Part shown: one piece after another, positions 7,042-14,648 of the stretch
Numbering within the stretch: position 1 is the first letter of the stretch
Layout: each line of letters begins with the position of its first letter
From: Natranaerovirga pectinivora
Lineage (GTDB): Bacteria > Bacillota > Clostridia > Lachnospirales > DSM-24629
DNA length: 64,000 nucleotides
Direction of reading: 5' to 3'
NCBI RefSeq assembly: GCF_004342165.1
Contig: NZ_SMAL01000005.1
Span: forward strand, 62,001 to 126,000
Program-made: the position numbers and the translations under genes
Notes under the pieces: generated by a model
What the model saw: only the letters and a program-made list of their open reading frames with translations
Database searches by the model: none
What the model was told of the DNA's origin: nothing

Positions 7042-8589
7042 CTATAAAACGAATATACCTCTTTTATCATAAACACTTCCACCACTACCAATATTTCTTA
7101 TTGCTCTATCTAGTGCCATAATTAATGCAACAGCACCGTCAATTCGCTCTGTGCTTTTTTCTTTATCTGGTTTTATATTCCCAGCAGGGTCAGTTTTTAC
7201 ATAAATATTATCCATCATCCATCTAAGCACTGGATTGCCTCCGTGAACGATTTTCTTTTCTAGAGTTAACTTCATCAATTCCTTAGAAGCAGGTGACATA
7301 TCTTTATAACCTTGCCCAAAAGGTATTACTGTAAATCCCATTCCATCAAGGTTTTGTACCATCTGAACTGCACCCCAACGGTCAAATGCTATTTCTTTTA
7401 TGTTGTAAGTCTTACCTAACTCTTCAATAAAACTTTCTATAAAACCATAGTGGACCACATTTCCTTCAGTCGTTTTGATATATCCTTGTGTTTCCCACAC
7501 ATCATATGGCACGTGGTCTCTCCTTACTCTTTGCTTTAAGTTTTCATCAGGAATCCAAAAGTAAGGTAATACGATATACTTTTCATCTTCTGTTCTTGGC
7601 GGGAATACTAATACAAAGGCTGTAATATCTGTTGTACTTGAAAGGTCTAACCCTCCATAACATTCTCTACCTTTTAATAAATTGAAATCTATATCAAAAT
7701 CGCATTCATCCCATTTATCCATCTGCATCCATCTGGTTGATTGTTTTACCCATTGGTTAAGTCTTAACTGACGGAATAAATTTTCTTCTGCTGGATTTTC
7801 TTTAGCACTATTAAATGCATTTCTTACTTTCTCTATATCAATGGTATGCCCCAATGAGGGGTTAGCTTTATACCAGTTTTTTTCATCTGACCAATCATCA
7901 TTATCTTCTATACCATATATAACGGGATAGAATGTAGGGTCAATTTTTCTACCTTCCAGAATATCCACTGCCTTTTGATGTTGCTCATAGCATATAGAAT
8001 TTCTATCTGTTCCAGCTGTAGTTATAAGAAAAAATAGTGGTTGCAATCTTGCATCACCACTACCTTTTGTCATTACATCAAATAACTCTCTATTTGGTTG
8101 CGCATGAAGCTCGTCAAATATAACCGAATGAACATTTAAACCATGTTTTGTGTATGCCTCTGCTGATAAAACTTGATAGAAACTATTTGTCGGTTTATAT
8201 ACTAGCCTTTTCATTGACATTATCGGTTTAATTCTTTTTTTTAGGGCAGGACTTTGTTCCACCATTTCAACTGCTACATCAAAAACAATAGAGGCTTGTT
8301 GCCTATCAGAAGCACATCCATAAACCTCTGCTCCCCATTCATTATCTCCACAAGTCATTAACAGTGCTACTGCCGCTGCAAGTTCTGATTTTCCATTCTT
8401 CTTTGGTATCTCTATATAGGCTGTATTGTATTGCCTATATCCATTCTCTTTTACTGTTCCAAATATATCTCTTATTATCTTATCTTGCCAAGGTAATAGG
8501 TCAAAAGGAACACCACGCCATTGTCCTTTAGTATGTTTTAAACAGTTAATAAAATTTACAGCGTGTTGTGCTTTCTTTTCATCGAACAT
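7042..8589 (-). CDS. Terminase large subunit
   Basis: A 515-residue packaging motor of the HK97/Terminase_1 type. Numbered from ATG 8589, the ATPase has a Walker A-like PKKNGKS at 62-68 and Walker B VIFDE at 156-160. The C-terminal RNase H-like nuclease shows the acidic residues Asp315 (GGLDLS), Asp403 (AFDRWG) and Asp484 (RIDGAV). The frame extends to an ATG at 8604, but 8589 has GGGGGG at good spacing. It overlaps the small terminase gene, and both look intact. Confidence 0.93.
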   Translation of the reverse strand: MFDEKKAQHAVNFINCLKHTKGQWRGVPFDLLPWQDKIIRDIFGTVKENGYRQYNTAYIEIPKKNGKSELAAAVALLMTCGDNEWGAEVYGCASDRQQASIVFDVAVEMVEQSPALKKRIKPIMSMKRLVYKPTNSFYQVLSAEAYTKHGLNVHSVIFDELHAQPNRELFDVMTKGSGDARLQPLFFLITTAGTDRNSICYEQHQKAVDILEGRKIDPTFYPVIYGIEDNDDWSDEKNWYKANPSLGHTIDIEKVRNAFNSAKENPAEENLFRQLRLNQWVKQSTRWMQMDKWDECDFDIDFNLLKGRECYGGLDLSSTTDITAFVLVFPPRTEDEKYIVLPYFWIPDENLKQRVRRDHVPYDVWETQGYIKTTEGNVVHYGFIESFIEELGKTYNIKEIAFDRWGAVQMVQNLDGMGFTVIPFGQGYKDMSPASKELMKLTLEKKIVHGGNPVLRWMMDNIYVKTDPAGNIKPDKEKSTERIDGAVALIMALDRAIRNIGSGGSVYDKRGIFVL

Positions 8590-9067
8590 CTTTCTTCCCC
8601 CCATTTATGAGGAGTAATTCCATTGGATCATTACTATCTTTACTTCCTGTATCCGCAACAATTCTACTTCTTGATGAAGGTGTTAATCCAAATTGTTCAC
8701 AGAACTTAATCATTAATTTCAAATAAGTTTGGGCAATAGATACCTGTGGCACTTGCTGCCAATAACCACTTGGTGTTTTTACAATTGTTCCGTGTTTAGA
8801 TATAAATTCTTCTGCTTCTTTCCATCTTGCATAGGCTTCACAATACCCTGCAAAGGCAGCCATATCTACTTCTGTTAATACGCCTAATTCTTCTAATTGA
8901 GCTGCTATCCTTTTCCATTCTTTTTTAGCTTCTGGTTCTAACCAAGTAGGACACTTGGGTGCTTTCTTCTCAGGTTTGGGTTCAAATTCATTAAGAGCTC
9001 TTTTTCCTGGATTGCCTTCTAATTCTTTAATTGCTGTTGGTTTAGGTTTTCTTCCTCTTTGTGCCAT
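8579..9067 (-). CDS. Terminase small subunit (P27 family)
   Basis: A 162-residue protein with the hallmark opening of P27-type small terminases (RGRKPKPTAIKELEGNPGKR), followed by CPTWLEPEAKKEWKRI and the helical body ending SRSRI. It recognises phage DNA at the packaging start and recruits the large subunit, whose gene overlaps its 3' end. The start ATG lies just after a terminator hairpin at 9085-9116. Confidence 0.9.
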   Translation of the reverse strand: MAQRGRKPKPTAIKELEGNPGKRALNEFEPKPEKKAPKCPTWLEPEAKKEWKRIAAQLEELGVLTEVDMAAFAGYCEAYARWKEAEEFISKHGTIVKTPSGYWQQVPQVSIAQTYLKLMIKFCEQFGLTPSSRSRIVADTGSKDSNDPMELLLINGGKKDVR

Positions 9068-9084
9068 AGGTTCACCCCCAATCT

Positions 9085-9116
9085 AAAAAGAGCCCACCAA
9101 ATTTTGGTAGACTCTT
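9085..9116 (-). terminator. Intrinsic terminator upstream of terS
   Basis: A 14-bp minus-strand stem (AAGAGTCTACCAAA with TTTGGTGGGCTCTT) closes on a 1-4-base loop and is followed by five T. It would end the transcript of the Cys-rich gene at 9126-9332. Confidence 0.75.
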
Positions 9117-9125
9117 GGTTATTTT

Positions 9126-9332
9126 TTAATCTCTAATGCCTTTATAATTGTAGTTTCCTTTTTTAACTTCATTATGTTCTGCTTCAACTGCTTTTTTATA
9201 ATCTTTATCCTGTTTTTCTTTTCTAGAGCATTCCATACAAATGCACTCTGTATTAAACATAGACATTATTCTTCCTTTATCCAGAGAACCTCCACATCTA
9301 TCGCAATATTTTTGAGTAAAGAACTTATTCAT
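9126..9332 (-). CDS. Small zinc-finger phage protein
   Basis: A 68-residue protein with two CxxC pairs, YCDRCGGSL near the start and CICMEC about 20 residues later, so a four-Cys zinc ribbon is likely; the rest is Lys/Glu-rich. The start is taken at ATG 9332, four bases after the stop of the upstream gene, rather than at 9377 where the frame would overlap it by 44 bases. Similar small zinc proteins are common beside phage terminase genes; function unknown. Confidence 0.75.
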   Translation of the reverse strand: MNKFFTQKYCDRCGGSLDKGRIMSMFNTECICMECSRKEKQDKDYKKAVEAEHNEVKKGNYNYKGIRD

Positions 9333-9333
9333 T

Positions 9334-10038
9334 CTATTCTTCGCCCCCTGCTTGTTTTCTAAATGCGCCATTCCCATCTAAATTCTTTAAAAGAAATTTT
9401 CTAGTTTCTTTATATTCTAAACCTACTAAGCCAAGTCTTACTAACCAGGTTCTAAAAGTAAATTTTTCATTATCTGTTTCCGTTTGCTTACCTGATGTTT
9501 GTTTAAGTTTCATTGCAGTTTTATTCAATACACTTATAAATTCTAATATCTCTTTTGTGCTGTCTATATTAGTTAAGAATCTAAAAGTTATAATTCTTTC
9601 TTCAAAGTCAAAGGCTATTCCAGGTATTTTATTTGTACCGATTTCTTCATACTTATCTTTAAAGACTTCTAAGGTTTCAAGCTTTACCTCATTAATTTTC
9701 TCAATGAATTCTTTTACAACAATATCTTCTTCAAGCTCCAGGGCCTTTTTGATAAGAACTTGTTTGCTATAAATCATATTTACTAAATTCCTTAATGTAT
9801 TTCCTGTATGTTCTTCCATTGGCAACTGAATTTCTAAGGGTGTTTGCTCTTCTTCTCCTTTAAGCAAGTTTTCAATTTCTAGTTCTTTACCTTCTTTGTT
9901 TTTGATTCTACCTTCTTTGTCAATAATAAGTTCTTGATCCTTAGCTTGTACTTGATACGCAAAACTTGGTGCGCCTAGATATTTTGGTGTAGTACCAAAA
10001 TGCTCTGCCAATGTTTTAATGAGTTGTTTCCTATCCAT
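9334..10038 (-). CDS. Conserved clostridial prophage protein
   Basis: A 234-residue protein beginning MDRKQLIKTLAEHFG, an N-terminal HTH-like helix pair followed by a charged helical middle and a C-terminal basic stretch (FRTWLVRLGLVGLEYK). Proteins with this layout are frequent in prophages of Clostridia, where they are sometimes labelled virulence-related without experimental support. ATG follows TAGGAGG. No function is proposed. Confidence 0.7.
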   Translation of the reverse strand: MDRKQLIKTLAEHFGTTPKYLGAPSFAYQVQAKDQELIIDKEGRIKNKEGKELEIENLLKGEEEQTPLEIQLPMEEHTGNTLRNLVNMIYSKQVLIKKALELEEDIVVKEFIEKINEVKLETLEVFKDKYEEIGTNKIPGIAFDFEERIITFRFLTNIDSTKEILEFISVLNKTAMKLKQTSGKQTETDNEKFTFRTWLVRLGLVGLEYKETRKFLLKNLDGNGAFRKQAGGEE

Positions 10039-10115
10039 TGTAGATACCTCCTAATAATTTTGGTACTACATTAATCACTCAAAACAACATTTATATCAAG
10101 TGTTTATTTCATTAT

Positions 10116-11333
10116 TTAAGAAACAATATCTTTATAAGGAATCTCTTCTCCACTCCTTAATAAAGAAACTTTTTCTTCATTTCCTACTTGCTCAATATAC
10201 CTTTTTACAATCACATCTGCATACTTTTCATCAAGCTCTATGGTATAACAAATCCTATCTGTTTGTTCACAAGCTATAAGAGTTGAACCACTTCCTCCAA
10301 ATGGATCTAATACAATAGAATTTGTTAAACTTGAATTTGTTATAGGATAAGCTACTAATGCTACTGGCTTCATTGTTGGATGGTGCTTTGATTTTGTCGG
10401 TCTATCAAAGTTCCAGGTAGTTCTTTGTTTTCTATCGCCATAGAATTTATGACTTGCAGTTGGTTTCCATCCGACAAGTACGGGCTCGTGGTTATATTGA
10501 TAATCGCAACGTCCTAATACTGGTGAGTTCTTTATCCATATACAAGTTTGATGACAAAAGAATCCTGCATCTTTAAAAGCTAGTCTAAAATTCACCGTTT
10601 CTTTATCAGCATGGAATACATAAATTGAACCACCATCTGCAATACTTTTATACATCCCTTTATAAGCTTCTAATAGAAACTCATAGAATTTTTCATCTTC
10701 CATATTATCATTTTGTATTGTTCCAGCATTCCCTTCATAGGCTACATTATAAGGTGGATCTGTTACGACTAGATTTGCTTTATTGCCATCCATTAATTTT
10801 TCATAGGTTTCTAATTTTGTACTATCACCACATATTAATCTATGTCTTCCTAACAGCCAAATATCCCCTTTGTTCGTAATTGGTTCTTCTGGTAAGGGCT
10901 CATCAAAATCATCTTCCTTAACACCCTTTGGATATACTTCATTAAACAATGCATCTATTTCTGGCGGTTCAAATCCTGTGAACGATGTATCATAATCTAG
11001 AGATTGTAAATCCTTTACTAGCTCAGCAAGTAATTCCTTATTCCATTCACCACTTATTTTATTGAGAGCAATATTTAATGCTTTTTCTTTGGTTTTATCA
11101 ACATCAATAACTACACAATCTATTTCTGTATAGCCTAAAGTTTTAAGGACAGAAATTCTTTGATGCCCTCCAATAACTGTTAAATCTTTATTTACTATTA
11201 TAGGGTCCACATACCCAAATTCCGTAATACTATTTTTAATCTTTTCAAATTCACTATCACCAGGCTTTAGCTTTTTTCTTGGATTGTATTCAGCAGGTAT
11301 TAGTGAATCTATTTGCAGTTTCTTGAATTCCAT
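10116..11333 (-). CDS. ParB-like / DNA adenine methyltransferase fusion
   Basis: A 405-residue orphan methyltransferase. Residues 1-80 are a ParB/Srx-like nuclease-fold domain (IDSLIPAEYNPR, GHQRISVLK); residues 155-405 are a beta-class amino-methyltransferase with catalytic DPPY at 192-195 and the AdoMet loop FGGSGS at 345-350. Such fusions are common in phages and methylate phage or host DNA. ATG 11333 is chosen over 11573 because of GGAGGGA and the shorter overlap. No cognate endonuclease is adjacent. It seems intact. Confidence 0.88.
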   Translation of the reverse strand: MEFKKLQIDSLIPAEYNPRKKLKPGDSEFEKIKNSITEFGYVDPIIVNKDLTVIGGHQRISVLKTLGYTEIDCVVIDVDKTKEKALNIALNKISGEWNKELLAELVKDLQSLDYDTSFTGFEPPEIDALFNEVYPKGVKEDDFDEPLPEEPITNKGDIWLLGRHRLICGDSTKLETYEKLMDGNKANLVVTDPPYNVAYEGNAGTIQNDNMEDEKFYEFLLEAYKGMYKSIADGGSIYVFHADKETVNFRLAFKDAGFFCHQTCIWIKNSPVLGRCDYQYNHEPVLVGWKPTASHKFYGDRKQRTTWNFDRPTKSKHHPTMKPVALVAYPITNSSLTNSIVLDPFGGSGSTLIACEQTDRICYTIELDEKYADVIVKRYIEQVGNEEKVSLLRSGEEIPYKDIVS

Positions 11334-11760
11334 CTTCTTCCCTCCAAAATCTATCTCTAATGTAACAGTTATGGCTACAATATTTTCTTTTCTTATTCCC
11401 ATAAATACTAAAATCCTGACCACAGTATGGACAGGTATATTTGTATGTTGCTGTTTCTTTTTTATTTCTTTTATCTTGATTGTTCTTCCACCATTGTCTC
11501 CTACATTCTTCAGAACAGAACTTCCTTGTTCTTCCCTGACCTTTTTGTTTAATTGGTTTTTCACAACAGACACAAAGTAAGTTTTGTTTTACTTTTTCTT
11601 CTACGTTAAGAGCAACAACACAAGAATCGCCATCTAATCCATTTCGCTTACAAAACCCTCTTACACTATCTCTACTTAGTCCTAGAAGAGCTGCAATCCC
11701 TTTATACCCCATCCCTTTTAATCTAAGTTCTCTAGTTTTTTCTTTTTCTTCCGCTAACAT
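11290..11760 (-). CDS. HTH and zinc-ribbon phage protein
   Basis: A 156-residue protein. The N-terminus (residues 8-40, ELRLKGMGYKGIAALLG then SRDSVRGFCKRNG) is a helix-turn-helix like those of resolvases or sigma factors. It is followed by two Cys-rich units: CCEKPI...RKFCSEECRRQWW and CPYCGQDF...RKYCSHNCY, each able to bind zinc. It overlaps the methyltransferase start by 44 bases, so the two are probably translationally coupled. It is likely a DNA-binding regulator. Confidence 0.75.
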   Translation of the reverse strand: MLAEEKEKTRELRLKGMGYKGIAALLGLSRDSVRGFCKRNGLDGDSCVVALNVEEKVKQNLLCVCCEKPIKQKGQGRTRKFCSEECRRQWWKNNQDKRNKKETATYKYTCPYCGQDFSIYGNKKRKYCSHNCYIRDRFWREEDGIQETANRFTNTC

Positions 11761-11794
11761 ACGTTTGACCCCTTTCTATAAACTTTTACGCAAT

Positions 11795-11826
11795 AAAAAA
11801 ACAACCACAAAACCTTGTAGTTGCTT
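11795..11826 (-). terminator. Intrinsic terminator
   Basis: On the minus strand GCAACTACAA pairs with TTGTGGTTGT and is followed by seven T. It lies between the candidate packaging site and the HTH/zinc gene. Confidence 0.7.
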
Positions 11827-11856
11827 TATTCTATGTTTTTATTATGCGATTTTATA

Positions 11857-11945
11857 GTACCCCCCTTACCTAGTTCTGCGAAAATTCACGTTAAGGGGGG
11901 CGTCGGTCCTGGGTTTGAGGGGTTTTGAGATTAGACCCCCCCTAC
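11857..11945. other. GC-rich non-coding segment, candidate cos/pac site
   Basis: The only GC-rich non-coding stretch in the late region. It contains an inverted pair CCCCCCTTA (11860-11868) / TAAGGGGGG (11892-11900) and a further run of G and C up to 11945. It sits two genes downstream of the HNH endonuclease and three genes upstream of terminase, where cos sites are commonly found. Packaging role is inference. Confidence 0.4.
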
Positions 11946-12484
11946 GACCTTAATTTCATAATGCAGATATCGCTGTACGATTTTCTAATTTTCTTTATAT
12001 ATATTTCATAATAATCTTTATCAATAAAAAGAACAGAACAAAGGAAACATTTTTTACCAATTTGAATACCATTCAAATTCTTTTTGTTTTTACTTGGTAC
12101 AGTATATTGTGATAATTCTAATTTGCAAATAGGGCAAACCTTAAACTCTTTAATAGATTTCTGTCTTATTCTTAAATTTTCATTATCCATAAACTCTTTC
12201 TTTTTTTTTAGCCTAGAAGTTCTATCATCCATCTGGTTATTATAATCTAGTTTGTTATTATGAGCAGTCTCTTTTTTCACAGCCAATTTCTCTGAATAAT
12301 AATTACAATGTGCTGAACCCCCACACTTTACCATAAAGTAACGTGATTTGTGTGTAATGCACTTTTTATTGCTGTTGTCATAATATACACACCTTGCTCT
12401 ATGACGCCGTGGATCATCCTCTTCTTTTACAGCATAGCCAATATGCCAAGGGGTATCTGGCAGCTTTTTATTATTAATTCCCAT
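11942..12484 (-). CDS. Cys-rich protein of unknown function
   Basis: A 180-residue basic protein. The N-terminal domain (to about 65) has the pattern RCVYYDNSNKKCIT...CGGSAHCNYY, a four-Cys cluster also seen in small chromosomal proteins of Clostridia. The C-terminal part has CPICKLEL and CFLC, likely a second zinc site. It lies between the HNH gene and the GC-rich candidate packaging site. No function is known to me. Confidence 0.65.
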   Translation of the reverse strand: MGINNKKLPDTPWHIGYAVKEEDDPRRHRARCVYYDNSNKKCITHKSRYFMVKCGGSAHCNYYSEKLAVKKETAHNNKLDYNNQMDDRTSRLKKKKEFMDNENLRIRQKSIKEFKVCPICKLELSQYTVPSKNKKNLNGIQIGKKCFLCSVLFIDKDYYEIYIKKIRKSYSDICIMKLRS

Positions 12485-12541
12485 AATTACACACCCCTAT
12501 GAAATTTGATACATATATTATACCCCTATACAAGTTTATTT

Positions 12542-12892
12542 TCAATATTTATACTCTTCATATATATCTTCTGTCATCGTCTTTTTATCATGACACCTCT
12601 TACAAAGAGCCTGCCAATTACTCTCATCCCAAAATAATAGCTTATCTCCTCTATGTGGAATAATATGATCAACCACTGTAGCTTCAGTTAACTTGCCATC
12701 ATCTTTACACTTTACACAAAATGGATTCACTTTTAAAAATCTACTTCTAGCTTTTCTCCATCTACTGTCATACCCTCGTTCACTAGCACTGGCCCTATTT
12801 TCATATAACCTTTTATGCTCATCGCAGTAATTTCCATCAGTAACCTTTGGACATCTAGGATGCTTACACGGTTTTTTGGGTTTCATCGGCAT
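12542..12892 (-). CDS. HNH endonuclease
   Basis: A 116-residue HNH nuclease. CKHPRCP...YCDEH at the N-terminus and CVKC...CKRCH form zinc pairs. The HNH core is VVDHIIPHRGD (residues about 79-89), N-W-Q-A-L-C and the final C-HDKKT. Phage HNH proteins of this size near terminase nick DNA at cos and are needed for packaging in several HK97-like phages. ATG follows GGAGTG. Confidence 0.9.
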   Translation of the reverse strand: MPMKPKKPCKHPRCPKVTDGNYCDEHKRLYENRASASERGYDSRWRKARSRFLKVNPFCVKCKDDGKLTEATVVDHIIPHRGDKLLFWDESNWQALCKRCHDKKTMTEDIYEEYKY

Positions 12893-12913
12893 TTGGCATC
12901 ACTCCATTTATAT

Positions 12914-12950
12914 TAAAAAAAGCCCTTAGGAATTTTTTCCTTTAGGCTTT
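12914..12950 (-). terminator. Intrinsic terminator upstream of the HNH gene
   Basis: On the minus strand AAAGCCTAAAGGAA pairs with TTCCTAAGGGCTTT (two mismatches) and a run of T follows. It separates the DUF1492 gene from the HNH gene. Confidence 0.7.
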
Positions 12951-12976
12951 ATTATTTTTTTATACACTTTTACATT

Positions 12977-13444
12977 TTATACTATATCACCTTCAAGAGT
13001 GGTTGGCAAGTGTTTTTTAGTGTCTTTTTTATTTTTTTTCATTATTTTTTCAATTTTTTTTAATGCGATGTCATGAAGCTTTAATGTGTATCTTTTATCG
13101 TATCCCATTACCACAGCAACCTCGTTCCAACTTTTACCATCAATATATCTCATAGCCAGTAGTAATTGATATTTAAGTTCATCTAACTGGTTTATGGTAT
13201 CCATAATTTCTCTTTTCAAATCCACAAACCTATCCACTGTTTCATCAAGCTCATACTTTAAATCAATGAGTTTCACATTATGTTCTTCCCTAATATTTTT
13301 ACGTTCACCACCAGTTACTTTTACCGGTGAATAGGAAGGTGTAGTTTTTTCTGCCAGGGCTTTTAACCTTTCTTGTTCTTCTAGTTTCTGATTGATGATT
13401 TTATCAAGCCACATTGCCTGTGATAAATATTCCCTTGCATTCAT
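12977..13444 (-). CDS. DUF1492-like late transcription regulator
   Basis: A 155-residue protein of the ArpU/RinA/DUF1492 type: a long coiled N-terminal half (LDKIINQKLEEQERLKALAE, LKREIMDTINQLDELKYQ) and a C-terminal sigma-region-4-like HTH (LLLAMRYIDGKSWNEVAVVMGYDKRYTLK, quoted in part). Such proteins activate late promoters in phages of Firmicutes, which fits its place just ahead of the packaging genes. Its ATG overlaps the stop of the preceding gene (ATGA). Confidence 0.78.
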   Translation of the reverse strand: MNAREYLSQAMWLDKIINQKLEEQERLKALAEKTTPSYSPVKVTGGERKNIREEHNVKLIDLKYELDETVDRFVDLKREIMDTINQLDELKYQLLLAMRYIDGKSWNEVAVVMGYDKRYTLKLHDIALKKIEKIMKKNKKDTKKHLPTTLEGDIV

Positions 13445-13629
13445 TCCTGATTCAGCTCCCTTCTTAGATCTTTTATCAGTTTTTCCCCATCAATACTTGT
13501 CAGGGCTTGAAACCACTGGGAACGGAAGAATCGTTCAATACTTCTCCTTATGGATGAGTGCTCTGCACTACGGTAGTCCTTTACTGCTTGTACCACAATG
13601 GCATTTGCCAATTTTTCATAACCATCCAT
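13441..13629 (-). CDS. Small phage protein
   Basis: A 62-residue basic helical protein (YEKLANAIVVQAVKDYR, RRSIERFFRSQWF, LIKDLRREL). Small proteins with an RRSIERFFRS-like core commonly precede DUF1492 genes in clostridial prophages; no function is known. ATG 13629 is preferred over GTG 13641 for its GGTGG ribosome site. It ends in an ATGA overlap with the DUF1492 gene. Confidence 0.7.
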   Translation of the reverse strand: MDGYEKLANAIVVQAVKDYRSAEHSSIRRSIERFFRSQWFQALTSIDGEKLIKDLRRELNQE

Positions 13630-13978
13630 CTTTTCCACCACCGTAGTAAGTTCTAATAATTAGGTCCTGTTTTTCTACATCCAAAGAGTGTATTCTCTCC
13701 ATAACTTTTTCACGTCCTACTTCAAATTCCTCTTTGGTTTTATAAAAATTACATCCATCACATTTCTTATTAGTAAGGGCCACACACTTGGTAGGTTTAT
13801 AGGCAAAGCAATCAGTTTTACCTGTTTTATTGGTTTTATTGGTTTTATCTGTTTTATTGGTTTTACCCGTTTTACCTGTTTTATTGGTTTTATTGGTTTT
13901 ATTGGTTTTATCTGTTTTATTGGTTTTATTGGTTTTACCTGTTTTATTTAATTTGATCTGTTTTACTCGTCTACCCAT
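13616..13978 (-). CDS. Zinc-binding protein with xKT triplet repeats
   Basis: From ATG 13978 the product has 120 residues: a basic start, 15 consecutive tripeptides N/D/G-Lys-Thr (residues 11-55), then a Cys-rich domain (DCFAYKPTKC, CDGCNFYKT) and a helical tail. The Cys-rich domain alone is a common small phage protein; the repeat tract is an extra N-terminal insertion. Start 13978 is supported by a TAATG overlap with the preceding gene and a GAGGTGGAG site; the frame to 14098 is rejected. Function unknown. Confidence 0.8.
   Translation of the reverse strand: MGRRVKQIKLNKTGKTNKTNKTDKTNKTNKTNKTGKTGKTNKTDKTNKTNKTGKTDCFAYKPTKCVALTNKKCDGCNFYKTKEEFEVGREKVMERIHSLDVEKQDLIIRTYYGGGKDGWL
13814..13948 (-). 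repeat. Fifteen 9-bp in-frame tandem repeats
   Basis: Units are AAT/GAT/GGT-type codon plus AAAACN, encoding Asn, Asp or Gly followed by Lys-Thr. The unit is a multiple of three, so copy-number change keeps the frame. Confidence 0.9.
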
Positions 13979-14403
13979 TACTCCACCTCTTTTCTTGGTT
14001 TGCAGTGTATGGTGAAGTTTTTGATGGGAATCTTTAATGCTTTGGCTTTTGCAATCTCTACTGCCATACCTGATGAAACCCTTTCTCCAAATACCCACAG
14101 TTCATGGCAAAGGGATAACATTCGAATCCCCATACTGATTCCTAGGTTTCTCTCATCCATATCATTCTCATCTAACAGCTGCGGGTAGAGTAGATGAGGT
14201 ATAAATGGAACTGTATTTTTTGTAATAGCAAATCTTCCATAACGTTTGGCTCTCTCAGTATTTAGCTCTATATCCCCTGCATAGGGTGAGCAGATAAATA
14301 CCACTTTTTTCTTTTCCAGCTTTATTTCTTCCTCGATGTTTTTTATTGCTTCATATGCTGTCGGGTCTAGATACCCTTCAGAATTATATAAATTTACACC
14401 CAT
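13978..14403 (-). CDS. DUF4406-like protein
   Basis: A 141-residue protein with a Rossmann-like core: VVFICSPYAG, then NTERAKRYGRFAI, FIPHLLYPQ, CHELWVFGERVSSGMAVEIAKA. This is the pattern of the DUF4406/DUF7768 family, related in fold to nucleoside 2-deoxyribosyltransferases; the phage role is unknown. ATG 14403 follows AGGAGGAG. It overlaps the next gene through TAATG. Confidence 0.8.
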   Translation of the reverse strand: MGVNLYNSEGYLDPTAYEAIKNIEEEIKLEKKKVVFICSPYAGDIELNTERAKRYGRFAITKNTVPFIPHLLYPQLLDENDMDERNLGISMGIRMLSLCHELWVFGERVSSGMAVEIAKAKALKIPIKNFTIHCKPRKEVE

Positions 14404-14479
14404 ATTGGACTCCTCCTTATTTGCTAAAACCTTGTATTTACAAAGCTTTCAATGGTTTTTTAGTAGTGAGAGGGGGCAT

Positions 14480-14648
14480 AGATGTCCTAATATAATCCTA
14501 TATTATATATTTTTTTCTATATAATATATTTCTATATAATATCTCCTATATAAAAAGATAGAGTATGTTGGACATCTTTCACCCTGCTCTATTTACTGGC
14601 TTAAAACCTTGAACTCATATTGGACATAACCTTAACCCATATTGGACG
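14480..14648. other. AT-rich repeat region, candidate phage origin
   Basis: AGATGTCC (14480-14487) and GGACATCT (14570-14577) face each other across about 80 bases of almost pure A/T containing repeated CTATATAATAT units. Beside it TTGGAC motifs recur at 14405-14410, 14567-14572, 14620-14625 and 14642-14647, and a 22-base unit is tandemly duplicated at about 14603-14648. It lies at the 3' end of the primase gene. The layout resembles an origin with iterons and an unwinding element, but this is inference. Confidence 0.35.

Noticed and set aside
13814-13948. Possible CRISPR array
   Set aside because: The repeat unit is 9 bases, contiguous, without spacers, and in frame within a gene; no cas genes are nearby.
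13688-14015. Plus-strand frames with Phe-Ile-Gly or Leu-Val-Leu repeats
   Set aside because: They are antisense readings of the 9-base tandem repeat in the minus-strand zinc protein gene; they have no ribosome site and cross two supported genes.
14601-14631. Undisturbed primase frame ending at 14601 as a genuine C-terminus
   Set aside because: The residues after about 513 do not resemble the family, while the expected C-terminus is present in another frame ending at 14632.
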